From Caldimicrobium sp964595655 (GTDB lineage Bacteria > Desulfobacterota > Thermodesulfobacteria > Thermodesulfobacteriales > Thermodesulfobacteriaceae), in NCBI GenBank assembly GCA_964595655.1, contig CAZQQV010000003.1, positions 1 through 49,751 on the forward strand: a stretch of DNA of 49,751 nucleotides, written 5' to 3'. Position numbers and translations under genes: made by a program. Under the pieces are notes generated by a model. The model had not been told where the DNA came from, did not search any database, and was given only the letters and a program-made list of their open reading frames with translations. Positions 17,062-25,602 of the stretch are shown here, piece by piece (positions within the stretch are counted from its first letter, which is position 1; each line of letters starts with the position of its first letter).

Positions 17062-18483
17062 ATGGCTGAGGAGAAAGTTTTAGGAAGAATAGTTCAGATT
17101 ATGGGAACAGTGGTAGACGTTGAGTTTCCCCCTGGAAAGGTTCCAAAGGTTCTTGATGCTTTAAGAGTTACTAATCCTATGATTGATAATAGAGAGTGGA
17201 ATCTCGTTTTAGAGGTGGCTCAGCAGCTTGGGGACAATATCGTTAGATGTGTGGCCATGGATTATACAGACGGTTTGAGGAGGGGTCAGGAGGTTCTCTG
17301 GACAGGGGGGCCTCTTATGGTTCCTGTGGGAAGGGCCACCCTGGGGAGAATTATTAATGCCGTTGGCGACCCAGTGGATGAAGCTGGTCCCATTCAGACT
17401 GATAAGTATTATCCCATTTTCAGGCCAGCTCCACCTCTTACAGAGCTTGATGTGCAGATAAAAGTTCTTGAAACAGGAATCAAGGTGTTTGATCTTCTTA
17501 TTCCCTTCCCCCGTGGTGGTAAGATGGGGACCTTTGGCGGAGCAGGGGTAGGTAAAACGGTTGTTATGATGGAAATGATTCATAATATTGCCATGGAGCA
17601 CGGTGGAATTTCCGTTTTCTGTGGAGCAGGAGAAAGAACTCGTGAGGGAAATGAACTATATCTTGAGATGAAAAAATCCGGGGTTATTGATAAGGCAGCT
17701 CTGGTTTATGGGCAGATGAATGAAACTCCAGGACACAGAGCAAGAGTTGCTCATACAGCAGTTGCCCTTGCTGAATATTTTAGAGATGAAGAGGGCCAGG
17801 ATGTGCTCCTCTTTATTGATAACATTTACAGATTTACCCAGGCAAACCAGGAGGTTTCAGCGCTTCTTGGAAGGATGCCCTCGGCTGTGGGATACCAGCC
17901 AACTCTTGCTACAGACATTGGTGCTCTGCAGGAGAGAATTTGTTCAACTACCAAAGGGTCTATTACTTCAGTTCAGTGTGTGTATGTGCCAGCTGACGAC
18001 TTAACAGACCCAGCCCCAGCAACTACCTTTGCTCACCTTGACGGAACAGTGGTTCTCTCCCGTCAGATAGCAGAGCTTGGAATTTATCCAGCAGTTGACC
18101 CCCTTGATTCTCAGTCCCGTATTCTTGATCCCAATGTAGTTGGATGGGAACACTATACAGTTGCTCGTCAGGTTCAGCAGGTTCTTCAGAGATATAAAGA
18201 CCTTCAGGACATTATTGCCATCCTCGGAGTAGAAGAGCTTTCAGAAGAGGATAAAATTATTGTAGCCCGTGCAAGAAAGATTCAGAGATTCCTTTCTCAG
18301 CCCTTCCATGTGGCCGAGCAGTTTACAGGGCTTCCAGGAAGGTATGTAAAGTTAGAGGATACCATTAGAGGTTTTAAAGAGATTCTTGAGGGTAAGCATG
18401 ATGATCTTCCTGAACAGGCTTTTTACATGGTCGGAACCATTGAGGAGGCAGTAGAGAAGGCTAAGAAGCTCCTTGAAGGCTAA
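17062..18483 (+). CDS. atpD: ATP synthase F1 subunit beta
   Basis: Catalytic subunit of F1 (473 aa). Walker A GGAGVGKT is at about 158-165, followed by the catalytic GAGERTREGNE. The Walker B stretch reads LLFIDNIYRFTQANQEVSALLGRMPSAVGYQPTL; most bacteria have IFRFTQAGSE here. The C-terminal DELSEED-type lever reads EELSEED. These small changes may be lineage markers and do not suggest loss of activity. AGGAGGG precedes the ATG. Confidence 0.97.
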   Translation: MAEEKVLGRIVQIMGTVVDVEFPPGKVPKVLDALRVTNPMIDNREWNLVLEVAQQLGDNIVRCVAMDYTDGLRRGQEVLWTGGPLMVPVGRATLGRIINAVGDPVDEAGPIQTDKYYPIFRPAPPLTELDVQIKVLETGIKVFDLLIPFPRGGKMGTFGGAGVGKTVVMMEMIHNIAMEHGGISVFCGAGERTREGNELYLEMKKSGVIDKAALVYGQMNETPGHRARVAHTAVALAEYFRDEEGQDVLLFIDNIYRFTQANQEVSALLGRMPSAVGYQPTLATDIGALQERICSTTKGSITSVQCVYVPADDLTDPAPATTFAHLDGTVVLSRQIAELGIYPAVDPLDSQSRILDPNVVGWEHYTVARQVQQVLQRYKDLQDIIAILGVEELSEEDKIIVARARKIQRFLSQPFHVAEQFTGLPGRYVKLEDTIRGFKEILEGKHDDLPEQAFYMVGTIEEAVEKAKKLLEG

Positions 18484-18495
18484 GGAGGAAAGATT

Positions 18496-18924
18496 ATGGC
18501 AAGGATTTTTTTAGAGATTATCACTCCTGAAAGAGTGGTAGTGAGTGAGGAGGTTGACATTGTTACCGCACCTGGAGTGGAGGGAGAATTTGGTGTTCTT
18601 GCCAATCATGCCCCAATGGTTGCCGCAGTAAAAATAGGGCCTTTGAGATACAGGGTTGGAGATCGGGAGGAATGGGTAGCTATCAGTGGGGGATTCTGCA
18701 AGGTTTTAGGCAATAAGATAACTTTTCTTGTTGAAGCAGCAGAAAGGGCATACGAAATTGATGTAGAAAGGGCTTTGAGAGCCAAGGAAAGAGCTGAAAA
18801 AAGGCTTCAGGAATACCAAACCAAGGCTGAAGAAATAGATTATGCAAGAGCCCGTGCAGCCCTTCAGAGAGCTTTAACCCGACTTCTTGTTGCTGAAAGA
18901 GGAAGGGCTGGTCATCCAAGATAA
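18496..18924 (+). CDS. atpC: ATP synthase F1 subunit epsilon
   Basis: Small central-stalk subunit (142 aa) that couples gamma to the c-ring and can inhibit ATP hydrolysis. The N-terminal beta sandwich contains ITPERVVVSEEVDIVTAPGVEGEFGVLANHAPM. The C-terminal helical pair is Arg/Glu/Ala-rich. It is the last gene of the operon, and an intrinsic terminator follows 34 nt after the stop. Confidence 0.95.
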   Translation: MARIFLEIITPERVVVSEEVDIVTAPGVEGEFGVLANHAPMVAAVKIGPLRYRVGDREEWVAISGGFCKVLGNKITFLVEAAERAYEIDVERALRAKERAEKRLQEYQTKAEEIDYARARAALQRALTRLLVAERGRAGHPR

Positions 18925-18957
18925 AGGCAAGAATTTTCTTTCAAGAGCTAAATTTTA

Positions 18958-18990
18958 GGGCCGGTTATTCTTAGAGCCGGCCCTTTTATT
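18958..18990 (+). terminator. intrinsic terminator of the atp operon
   Basis: GGGCCGG (18958-18964) pairs perfectly with CCGGCCC (18977-18983), with two further weak pairs and a short loop, followed by TTTTATTTT. The next gene's ATG comes only two bases after the T-tract. Confidence 0.85.
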
Positions 18991-18992
18991 TT

Positions 18993-19544
18993 ATGGATAA
19001 AGGGGTCCTTCGAGAGAGATTCAAAAAACTGAGAAAGGCCCTTTCAGAAAAGGATTGGATAGAAAGATCACAGATTATTTGCAATCATCTGATAAATTCA
19101 GATTTTTTTAAAATTTCTCAAAAAATTGCCTTTTATCACTATATTAATCGAGAGGTAGATTTAACTCCTGCCATGGAGAGGGCTTTAAATGAGGGAAAAG
19201 AGGTGTATTTACCAAAGGTTCATACAGAGGAGAGGAGGCTTACCTTTCATAGAATTTTTGATTTTAGGGAGCTTTCTCCTGGAGTTTACGGAATACCTGA
19301 GCCCCCTTTAAAAAATCCTCTTATTGAGGCAGATGCCATTGAGCTTATTCTTGTTCCAGGTTTGGCCTTTGATCTTCAAAAATTTCGACTGGGTTATGGA
19401 GGAGGCTTTTATGATAGATTTCTTAGGACTACAAAAGCAACAAAAATTGGAATAGCCTTTTCCTTTCAAATAGTAGAGGCCCTTCCCTTTGATTCCTGGG
19501 ATGAAAAAATGGACTTTATTCTTACAGAAAAGGGCTTTTTTTGA
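18993..19544 (+). CDS. 5-formyltetrahydrofolate cyclo-ligase
   Basis: ATP-dependent conversion of 5-formyl-THF to 5,10-methenyl-THF. The 183-residue protein starts with the family-typical RERFKKLRKALSEKD. It carries the C-terminal signature LVPGLAFDLQKFRLGYGGGFYDRFL with the glycine-rich nucleotide loop. The ATG follows directly on the atp terminator T-tract, so there is no Shine-Dalgarno sequence. Expression may come from read-through or from a leaderless message. In many Proteobacteria this gene sits beside 6S RNA, but the 68-nt gap here is too short for one. Confidence 0.92.
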   Translation: MDKGVLRERFKKLRKALSEKDWIERSQIICNHLINSDFFKISQKIAFYHYINREVDLTPAMERALNEGKEVYLPKVHTEERRLTFHRIFDFRELSPGVYGIPEPPLKNPLIEADAIELILVPGLAFDLQKFRLGYGGGFYDRFLRTTKATKIGIAFSFQIVEALPFDSWDEKMDFILTEKGFF

Positions 19545-20254
19545 GAATGGGTGAGCTTGAAGGTTTAAGAAGGCAACTTAAGGCAAATCTTGAGAAAGTG
19601 CAGGAAAGAATTGAAAGAGCCCTTTCAAGGGCTTTAAGGCCCAAGGAGTCTCTCAAGATTCTTGGGGCTTCAAAGAAACAGGCTCCAGAAAAAATACAAA
19701 TTCTCTATGAACTGGGAGTTAAACTTTTTGGAGAAAATTATGTCCAAGAGGCTGAAAAGAAAATAGAGGCCCTGAAGGACCTTCCAATTGAGTGGCATTT
19801 TATTGGAAGGCTTCAAACCAATAAAGTCAAAAAGGCCTTAAGGCTTTTTAAAGTCATAGAAACCCTTGATAGAATTGAGCTTGCTGAAGAGCTTGACAAA
19901 CGGGCAAGAGCAGTAAATATAAAAATCCCAGTTCTTATTGAGATAAACATTGGAAGGGAAAAGAGTAAAGCAGGAATATTTCCTGAAGAATTAAAGGCCT
20001 TTGCCGAAAAATTGTTAAATTTCTCTCACATTGAGGTGAGAGGGCTTATGTGCCTTCCTCCTTATGAGGAAGATCCTGAAAAGGTAAGGCCCTATTTTGC
20101 TAAAATGAGGGAGCTTTTTGAAGAGTTAAAACCTCTTTTTGGTGAGGCCTTTTCAGACCTTTCCATGGGAACAAGTAATGACTTTGAAGTTGCCATTGAG
20201 GAAGGGGCAACCATTGTAAGGCTTGGAACAATTCTTTTTGGAAAAAGGGAGTGA
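19541..20254 (+). CDS. YggS-family PLP homeostasis protein
   Basis: A non-catalytic pyridoxal-phosphate-binding protein of the alanine-racemase-like barrel fold that buffers PLP. The 237-residue sequence has the family landmarks LGASKKQAPEKIQ (PLP lysine in the first strand region), LFGENYVQEAEKKI, WHFIGRLQTNKVKKAL, VLIEINIGREKSKAGI and LSMGTSNDFEVAIEEGATIVRLGTILFG. It starts at TTG 19541 overlapping the previous stop, 6 nt after AGGG. ATG 19547 is an alternative start. It is followed without a gap by comEC, an arrangement close to the usual proC/comEC neighbourhoods. Confidence 0.92.
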   Translation: MRMGELEGLRRQLKANLEKVQERIERALSRALRPKESLKILGASKKQAPEKIQILYELGVKLFGENYVQEAEKKIEALKDLPIEWHFIGRLQTNKVKKALRLFKVIETLDRIELAEELDKRARAVNIKIPVLIEINIGREKSKAGIFPEELKAFAEKLLNFSHIEVRGLMCLPPYEEDPEKVRPYFAKMRELFEELKPLFGEAFSDLSMGTSNDFEVAIEEGATIVRLGTILFGKRE

Positions 20255-22317
20255 AAGAGGCTATCCTCTTTCTCTTTTCCATTGCCCTTTACTTAGGTTT
20301 TTTAGCTGCCTTTTATAAATTACCCCTCTTTCTGATTTTTCCTTTGATATCCCCTTCATTTTTTTATTTTGAAAGAAGGAAGGTTTTCCTCTTTCTTTTT
20401 TTCCTTTTGAGCTTTTATTTCCTTGGAAAATTTTACTTATTTAATAAAGAGCTTAGGCGAACTCCAGAAAAAGAGAGGTTTATTTTTAAAGTTGAGAGGG
20501 TTGAGCCCTACTATGAAGGCTTTCGCGTTTTTGCTCAGGCAGAAGCCTTGGGCCTCATTGAATTTACCACCAAAAAGGGGGGATTAAAACCAGGTCTTCT
20601 TTGTGAGGCCTCTTTTGCAGAAAAGAGATGGTATAAAAGATGGAATCCCTTTTTTCCTGAGGAAAAGGAAATTTTTCAGTTAAGAGAGGTTGAGGGAATA
20701 TTTAAGCTACTTGAAAAGGAGGAAATTTATTGTGTGGAAGATAAAGGCAACTTTATTGAGAAAATGAGATTTAAACTCTTTCAATTTTCTGAAAGCCTTT
20801 CCCCTTTAGCCAAAGGTCTTTTTCTTGCCTTGGTTCTCGGGGTTGAAAATCAGTTACCACGAGAGTATCTTGAAACCCTTAAAAACCAGGGACTTTATCA
20901 CCAGCTTGCAATTTCAGGCTTTAATTTGGCCATTCTTTACGGTTTACTCTATAAATTTTTTCGTTTCAGTCTTGGCTATACCAATCTCATTAGATTTGAA
21001 ATTCCCTTGCAGATCTGGGCTTATCTTTTGGCTCTACCTGGAGCCCTTTTGGTTTTAATTTTCTCAGGATTTCAGCCTCCAGCTTTAAGAGCCTTCCTTT
21101 TTCTCAGTATATATCTTTTAAGTAAAATCCTTTTCAGAAGCACTCCTTCGGTTCTATTGCTGTTTCTTACTGCAGATATTCTTTTAATTCTTAAACCTGC
21201 ACTCATTGGAAGCGCATCCTTTCAGCTCTCCTTTCTTGCAACACTTGCCCTGATACTTGGAGATTCCTTTTTTAGAGAAAAACTGGCAAAGAGGATTTCT
21301 TTTAACTTCCTTGAAAAGCTTCTTTATGGGCTTTTCATCTCAATATTAGTTAGCCTCTTTGTTTTCCCTATTATTATAAATCTTTCGGGTGAAATTCCCT
21401 TAGCAACTCCTCTAAATAATCTTATTGCAACTCCCTTTTGGAGTTTCATCTTTATTCCTTTCTCCCTTTTTTCTGCCCTTATTTTTTTTATCTCCGAAAA
21501 AGGGGCTACTCTTTTAATGGAAGGAGTTGCCTTTGTTTTTTCGCTTTACCAAAAAATACCTCTTTTTGAGTTTCTCTTTAGGCCCTCCCTTCCGGTTAAT
21601 CTTTTTCTTCTTTTCTGGTTTAGCTCTTTAATTGTGAGCCTTATTATTTGGAAGCTAAAACTTAGAAATTTTCACAAAATAGCACTAATTGTCCTCATAA
21701 GTTTAGGTGGATACTCTGTTCTAACCAGTCTCTATGAAAGAACCGCCTTTTTTGTTTTGCCAAAATTCTTCACCATGAGGGCGTATCTAATCAAAGATGG
21801 AAAGGATTTTTATTTAATTACCAGAGAAAGAGATGAATCTTCCTTGGAAAGAGACCTTATTTTTATTCCTTTATTAAGAAAATTGGGAGTGGAAAAGTTA
21901 GAAGGGGTGCTCTTTCTTGAAAAGTCCCCTCTTGAAGAGTATCAAAGACACTTTGCAATAGAAAAGGAATTTCAGACCTATGATCTTCTCTTTTTAGAGA
22001 GGAGAATTTTTGAAAGGGGGCCTGAATTTATTCCCCTTTCTTCAAAGGCCTTTCTCATTGAATACAAGGGCTTTTCCCTTCTTGAATATCAGGGGAAGGA
22101 AAAACCAGGGCTTAAAGCAGAATTTAGTTTGAGTACCTTTTTCGATAGCCAAAAAAGAGAGGTTGCTTATTTCTTTTTTCCCAAAGAGAATTATATTTTA
22201 ATGCTAACTGAAAAAGAAAGGAGAGAGAGTATTTGGGCCTCTCTTTTCTTTCCCCTAATTCCCTATTATATAGAGGAAAAAAAAGGACTTAGGCTTGATT
22301 ATCAAAAAAGTCCATAA
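20251..22317 (+). CDS. comEC: ComEC/Rec2-family DNA-uptake channel, degenerate C-terminus
   Basis: Predicted inner-membrane channel for single-stranded DNA in natural transformation (688 aa, GTG start). The N-terminal part has several membrane helices and an OB-like periplasmic section with the KPGLLCEASF stretch. The Competence domain is clear: KGLFLALVLGVENQLPREYLETLKNQGLYHQLAISGFNLAILYG and further helices. Full-length ComEC ends in a metallo-beta-lactamase-like nuclease domain. Here the region after residue about 505 keeps a shrunken strand/helix pattern (LIFIPLLRKLGVEKLEGVLFL) but has no HxHxDH metal motif. The channel should be intact. A nuclease role for the tail is unlikely. Confidence 0.87.
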   Translation: MKEAILFLFSIALYLGFLAAFYKLPLFLIFPLISPSFFYFERRKVFLFLFFLLSFYFLGKFYLFNKELRRTPEKERFIFKVERVEPYYEGFRVFAQAEALGLIEFTTKKGGLKPGLLCEASFAEKRWYKRWNPFFPEEKEIFQLREVEGIFKLLEKEEIYCVEDKGNFIEKMRFKLFQFSESLSPLAKGLFLALVLGVENQLPREYLETLKNQGLYHQLAISGFNLAILYGLLYKFFRFSLGYTNLIRFEIPLQIWAYLLALPGALLVLIFSGFQPPALRAFLFLSIYLLSKILFRSTPSVLLLFLTADILLILKPALIGSASFQLSFLATLALILGDSFFREKLAKRISFNFLEKLLYGLFISILVSLFVFPIIINLSGEIPLATPLNNLIATPFWSFIFIPFSLFSALIFFISEKGATLLMEGVAFVFSLYQKIPLFEFLFRPSLPVNLFLLFWFSSLIVSLIIWKLKLRNFHKIALIVLISLGGYSVLTSLYERTAFFVLPKFFTMRAYLIKDGKDFYLITRERDESSLERDLIFIPLLRKLGVEKLEGVLFLEKSPLEEYQRHFAIEKEFQTYDLLFLERRIFERGPEFIPLSSKAFLIEYKGFSLLEYQGKEKPGLKAEFSLSTFFDSQKREVAYFFFPKENYILMLTEKERRESIWASLFFPLIPYYIEEKKGLRLDYQKSP

Positions 22318-22331
22318 GGGTGTGTAACTAA

Positions 22332-22766
22332 ATGAGAGCCTTTGAGACCTTTGAACACGGAGCTGATATTGGAATAAGAGGTTATGGAAGGACCCCTGAA
22401 GAGGCCTTATCCAATCTTTTAAAGGCCCTTGCCACAGTTATGGTTGAAAATCCTTCCTTTTTAAATGTTAAGCCTGAATTAGATGAAGAGATTTCCCTTT
22501 CTGCAGAGTTGATGGATGAATTAATGGTTGTCTTTGTGAATAAGGTTTTGAGTTTATCTTCGCTAAATGAGGCTATTTACTATCACTTTGAGGGAGCCTT
22601 GAAAGAGAAAGAGGGCCTTCTTTTTCTTGAGGGGAAAATAATGGGAGTTCCTTACGATTATGAGAAGTATGGCTATGGAGTAGAGGTTAAGGGCGCAACC
22701 TTCACTCTTGCTAAATTTGAGAAGATAAATGGCCAGTATGTGGCGCAATGTGTGGTTGATGTATAA
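22332..22766 (+). CDS. archease
   Basis: Archease (144 aa) is a calcium-binding cofactor that activates the RNA ligase RtcB. The sequence begins MRAFETFEHGADIGIRGYGRTPEEALSN, the hallmark FxxxDHTADxGI-like opening, and ends in the conserved VKGATFTLAKFEKINGQYVAQCVVDV. No rtcB gene lies in this window. The stop overlaps the next start (TAATG). Confidence 0.92.
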   Translation: MRAFETFEHGADIGIRGYGRTPEEALSNLLKALATVMVENPSFLNVKPELDEEISLSAELMDELMVVFVNKVLSLSSLNEAIYYHFEGALKEKEGLLFLEGKIMGVPYDYEKYGYGVEVKGATFTLAKFEKINGQYVAQCVVDV

Positions 22767-24304
22767 TGGAAGCTGTAGAAGTTTTATCCATAAGGCCTGA
22801 ACCTCCTAAAGCCGGTTTTGCCAACTTTGACACAGAAAGGCTTCTCAGTTCACTTCCTCAAGATCTTAAAAATTTTTATATAAAAATAGATTTTGAACTT
22901 TTACCAAAATTACCTCATCTTTTGAGATCTAATGATAGCCTTTATGCCCTTTTCATAAAGGAAGAAAAACAACTTTATCTTGTTGATGTAAGGAAAGAGC
23001 AGCCAGAAAGGGTTCTTGGTTGTGCCATAGACCTTGGAAGCACAACTATTGCCTTTTACTTTTATGACTTTCTTACGAGAAGTCTCCTAAAGGAGTATTC
23101 CATTGAAAATCCCCAAATCAAAATTGGAGATGACATTCTTACAAGGCTTCACTTTGCAAGAAAAGTAGAAAATCTTCGCTATCTTCAGGAGATTACCCTT
23201 TCAGCAATTAACGAGGTTTTAGAGAAAGAAGGTGGAAAGGATATCTATTTTGTCTCCCTTTGCGGAAATACTGCCATGACTCACTTTCTTTTGGGCTTGC
23301 CTGTGAATTATCTTATTGTTGAACCCTATGTTTCTGCTGTAAAGTGGATTCCCCTTCTTGAAGCCAAAGAGTTTCAATTAAAAATTCATCCCAAAGGGAG
23401 GGTTTTTATTTTTCCTCTTGCAGGAACCTATTTTGGTGGAGATTTGATTGCCGGGCTTTATGAGATTGACTTAAGGAATAAAGAGGGTTTTAGTTTTTAT
23501 TTAGATGTGGGAACTAATGCTGAGGTGGTTGTCGGCGGGAGAGATTTTTTGCTTGCCTGTGCAGGAGCAGCAGGCCCAGCCCTTGAGGGAGGAATTTTTG
23601 AATGTGGTATGCAGGCAAAAGAGGGTGCCATTGAGAATTTCACTTTTAATGAGGAGAAAAAAGGCTTTGAATATCAAACCATAGGTCAAACCAAACCCAT
23701 TGGCTTTTGCGGTTCAGCGGTAATAAAATTGATAGCAGAGCTTTTTTTAAGGGGTTTTATCACTCCTGAAGGAAAGTTTGATAAAGAGAGGGCAAAGGAT
23801 TTTCTTTTTGAAAAAGATGGAGAACTTGCCTTTCTTCTTGTTCCTGAAAAGGAAACCGCAACAGGAATTCCCATTTACATAAAAGAGGGAGAAATAAGAA
23901 GTTTTCTCAGATCAAAAGGCGCCATGTACTCTATTCTTTCCCTTCTTTGTGAAAAGGTGGGAATTACCTTTAAGGAGATTGAAAAATTTTATGTAGCTGG
24001 AACTTTTGGAAATCATATAAATGTTAATTCTGCAGTGATTCTTGGAATGCTTCCTGAGGAGGCCCTTTTTCGAGCTGAGCCTCTTGGTAATGCAGCAGGA
24101 AAAGGGGCTTTAAAATTTTTGAAAAATCCTGACTATGAAGAGGTAAAAAACATAGCTGATGAAATAACCTACATTGAATTGAATATTGAGCCCAGGTTTA
24201 TGGAGCTTTTAACTGGGGCAATGCTTATTCCCCATGTCAATTTGGATCTATTTCCAAGGGTGAAAGAACTTTTAAAGGAGAAAAGGGCATGTTTCAGGCA
24301 GTGA
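22766..24304 (+). CDS. ASKHA-domain protein, RACo/RamA-like without the ferredoxin domain
   Basis: The C-terminal 400 residues match the ATPase-like domain of corrinoid-activating proteins (RACo, RamA; DUF4445). Matching blocks are GCAIDLGSTTIAFYFYD, SLCGNTAMTHFLLGLP, FPLAGTYFGGDLIAGL, LDVGTNAEVVVGG, ACAGAAGPALEGG, GFCGSAVIKLIAELF and FYVAGTFGNHINVNSA. Typical members have an N-terminal [2Fe-2S] ferredoxin with four cysteines. Here the first about 90 residues have no such cysteines, and the ASKHA core starts near residue 92. The usual substrate is a corrinoid protein of methyl transfer (reductive cobalt activation), but the partner is not in this window. It overlaps der by 16 nt. Confidence 0.8.
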   Translation: MEAVEVLSIRPEPPKAGFANFDTERLLSSLPQDLKNFYIKIDFELLPKLPHLLRSNDSLYALFIKEEKQLYLVDVRKEQPERVLGCAIDLGSTTIAFYFYDFLTRSLLKEYSIENPQIKIGDDILTRLHFARKVENLRYLQEITLSAINEVLEKEGGKDIYFVSLCGNTAMTHFLLGLPVNYLIVEPYVSAVKWIPLLEAKEFQLKIHPKGRVFIFPLAGTYFGGDLIAGLYEIDLRNKEGFSFYLDVGTNAEVVVGGRDFLLACAGAAGPALEGGIFECGMQAKEGAIENFTFNEEKKGFEYQTIGQTKPIGFCGSAVIKLIAELFLRGFITPEGKFDKERAKDFLFEKDGELAFLLVPEKETATGIPIYIKEGEIRSFLRSKGAMYSILSLLCEKVGITFKEIEKFYVAGTFGNHINVNSAVILGMLPEEALFRAEPLGNAAGKGALKFLKNPDYEEVKNIADEITYIELNIEPRFMELLTGAMLIPHVNLDLFPRVKELLKEKRACFRQ

Positions 24305-25602
24305 TTGTAGGAAGACCCAACGTGGGAAAATCTACGCTTTTTAATACCCTCATTGGTGAGAAAAAGGCCATTGTTGAGAAAACTCCAGGGATAACCAGAG
24401 ACTTCATGGTGGACTATGTGGAACTTGAGGAAGGAAAGGGAATTAAGCTTATTGACACGGGTGGGATTGATTTAAGTGAAAGGGACTATTTTTCTAAAGT
24501 TATTCGGGAGATTGTAGAAAAAACACTCTATCAGGCTGATCTAATTCTTTTTGTGGTGGATGCCAAGGAGGGGTTAACTGCCGCTGATGAGGAAATAGCA
24601 AGTTATTTAAGAAAACTTGGAAAACCTATTTGGCTCATTGTGAATAAAGTGGAAAGTAAAGAGGATGAAAAAAAGGCCCAAGAATTCTATGCGCTTGGGT
24701 TTTCAAAAGTTTATTTTATTTCTGCAAGAGAAAAAAAGAATATTCCTCTTCTGAAGGAGGCTTTGTATGAGATAGCTAAAGACAGGCTTCAAAATCTTCC
24801 TGAGGGTCCCATAATAAGAGTTGCCATTTTTGGAAGACCCAATGTGGGAAAATCTACCCTTCTTAATAGATTAGTTGGTTATGAAAGAGTAATAGTTTCA
24901 GAAATTCCGGGGACAACAAGAGATTGTGTGGATGTTCTTCTTGAGAGAGAAAAGGGGCCCTCTTTTCTTCTTATTGATACACCAGGAATTAGAAGACGAG
25001 CAAGAATTGAAGAAAGAGCTGAAAAATTTAGTGTAGACAAGGCCTTAGATACCCTAAAGAAAGTGGATGTGGTTTTATTCTTAATTACTGCAGAAGAAGG
25101 GATAACCCATCAGGACAAAACTCTTCTTAGACAGGTTGACAAAAATTACAAGGCCTGTCTCCTTCTCATCAATAAATGGGATCTTTTCGAGGATAAGAAG
25201 GGTAAGGCAGAAGTTTTTTTAGAGCTTGTAAGACACCATCTCAAGTTTTTGCCCTGGCTTCCTATCCTTCCCATTTCAGCAAAGTCTGGCCTTAATGTGG
25301 AAAAGATTTTCTCCCTGGTTGAGGAGCTCTATGCGGAGTATCACAAAAGAATTCCCACTGCAAAGGTAAATCAACTCATGGAGGAATTGAAAAGAAAATA
25401 TTCTTTCAATGTAAAAGGCAAGCGACTAAAGGTTTACTATGCCACACAGGTGGAGGTAGCACCACCTACCTTTGTGGTTTTTGTAAATGTTGAGCCTGAG
25501 GAAATCCCAAAGAATATTGAGAAGTTTTTTAGAAGAAGTTTTCAGCAGGGTCTTGGTTTTGAAAGGGTTCCGGTGAAAGTGATTTTTAGACTAAGGAGCT
25601 GA
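24289..25602 (+). CDS. der: ribosome biogenesis GTPase Der (EngA)
   Basis: Essential tandem-GTPase for 50S subunit assembly (437 aa). Two G domains are visible. The first has GRPNVGKSTLFN (about residues 7-18), DTGG and NKVE. The second has GRPNVGKSTLLN (about 182-193), DTPGI and NKWD. The C-terminal KH-like domain follows (KRLKVYYATQVEVAPPTFVVFVN). The ATG is inside the end of the preceding gene. The 3' end overlaps the convergent motB by 12 nt. Confidence 0.97.
   Translation: MFQAVIVGRPNVGKSTLFNTLIGEKKAIVEKTPGITRDFMVDYVELEEGKGIKLIDTGGIDLSERDYFSKVIREIVEKTLYQADLILFVVDAKEGLTAADEEIASYLRKLGKPIWLIVNKVESKEDEKKAQEFYALGFSKVYFISAREKKNIPLLKEALYEIAKDRLQNLPEGPIIRVAIFGRPNVGKSTLLNRLVGYERVIVSEIPGTTRDCVDVLLEREKGPSFLLIDTPGIRRRARIEERAEKFSVDKALDTLKKVDVVLFLITAEEGITHQDKTLLRQVDKNYKACLLLINKWDLFEDKKGKAEVFLELVRHHLKFLPWLPILPISAKSGLNVEKIFSLVEELYAEYHKRIPTAKVNQLMEELKRKYSFNVKGKRLKVYYATQVEVAPPTFVVFVNVEPEEIPKNIEKFFRRSFQQGLGFERVPVKVIFRLRS

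Noticed and set aside
17209..17601. 130-aa minus-strand ORF opposite atpD
   Set aside because: Shadow of a highly conserved plus-strand gene; no coding features or ribosome-binding site.
18925..18992. 6S RNA beside the 5-formyl-THF cycloligase gene, as in many Proteobacteria
   Set aside because: The gap is 68 nt and is filled by the atp terminator.
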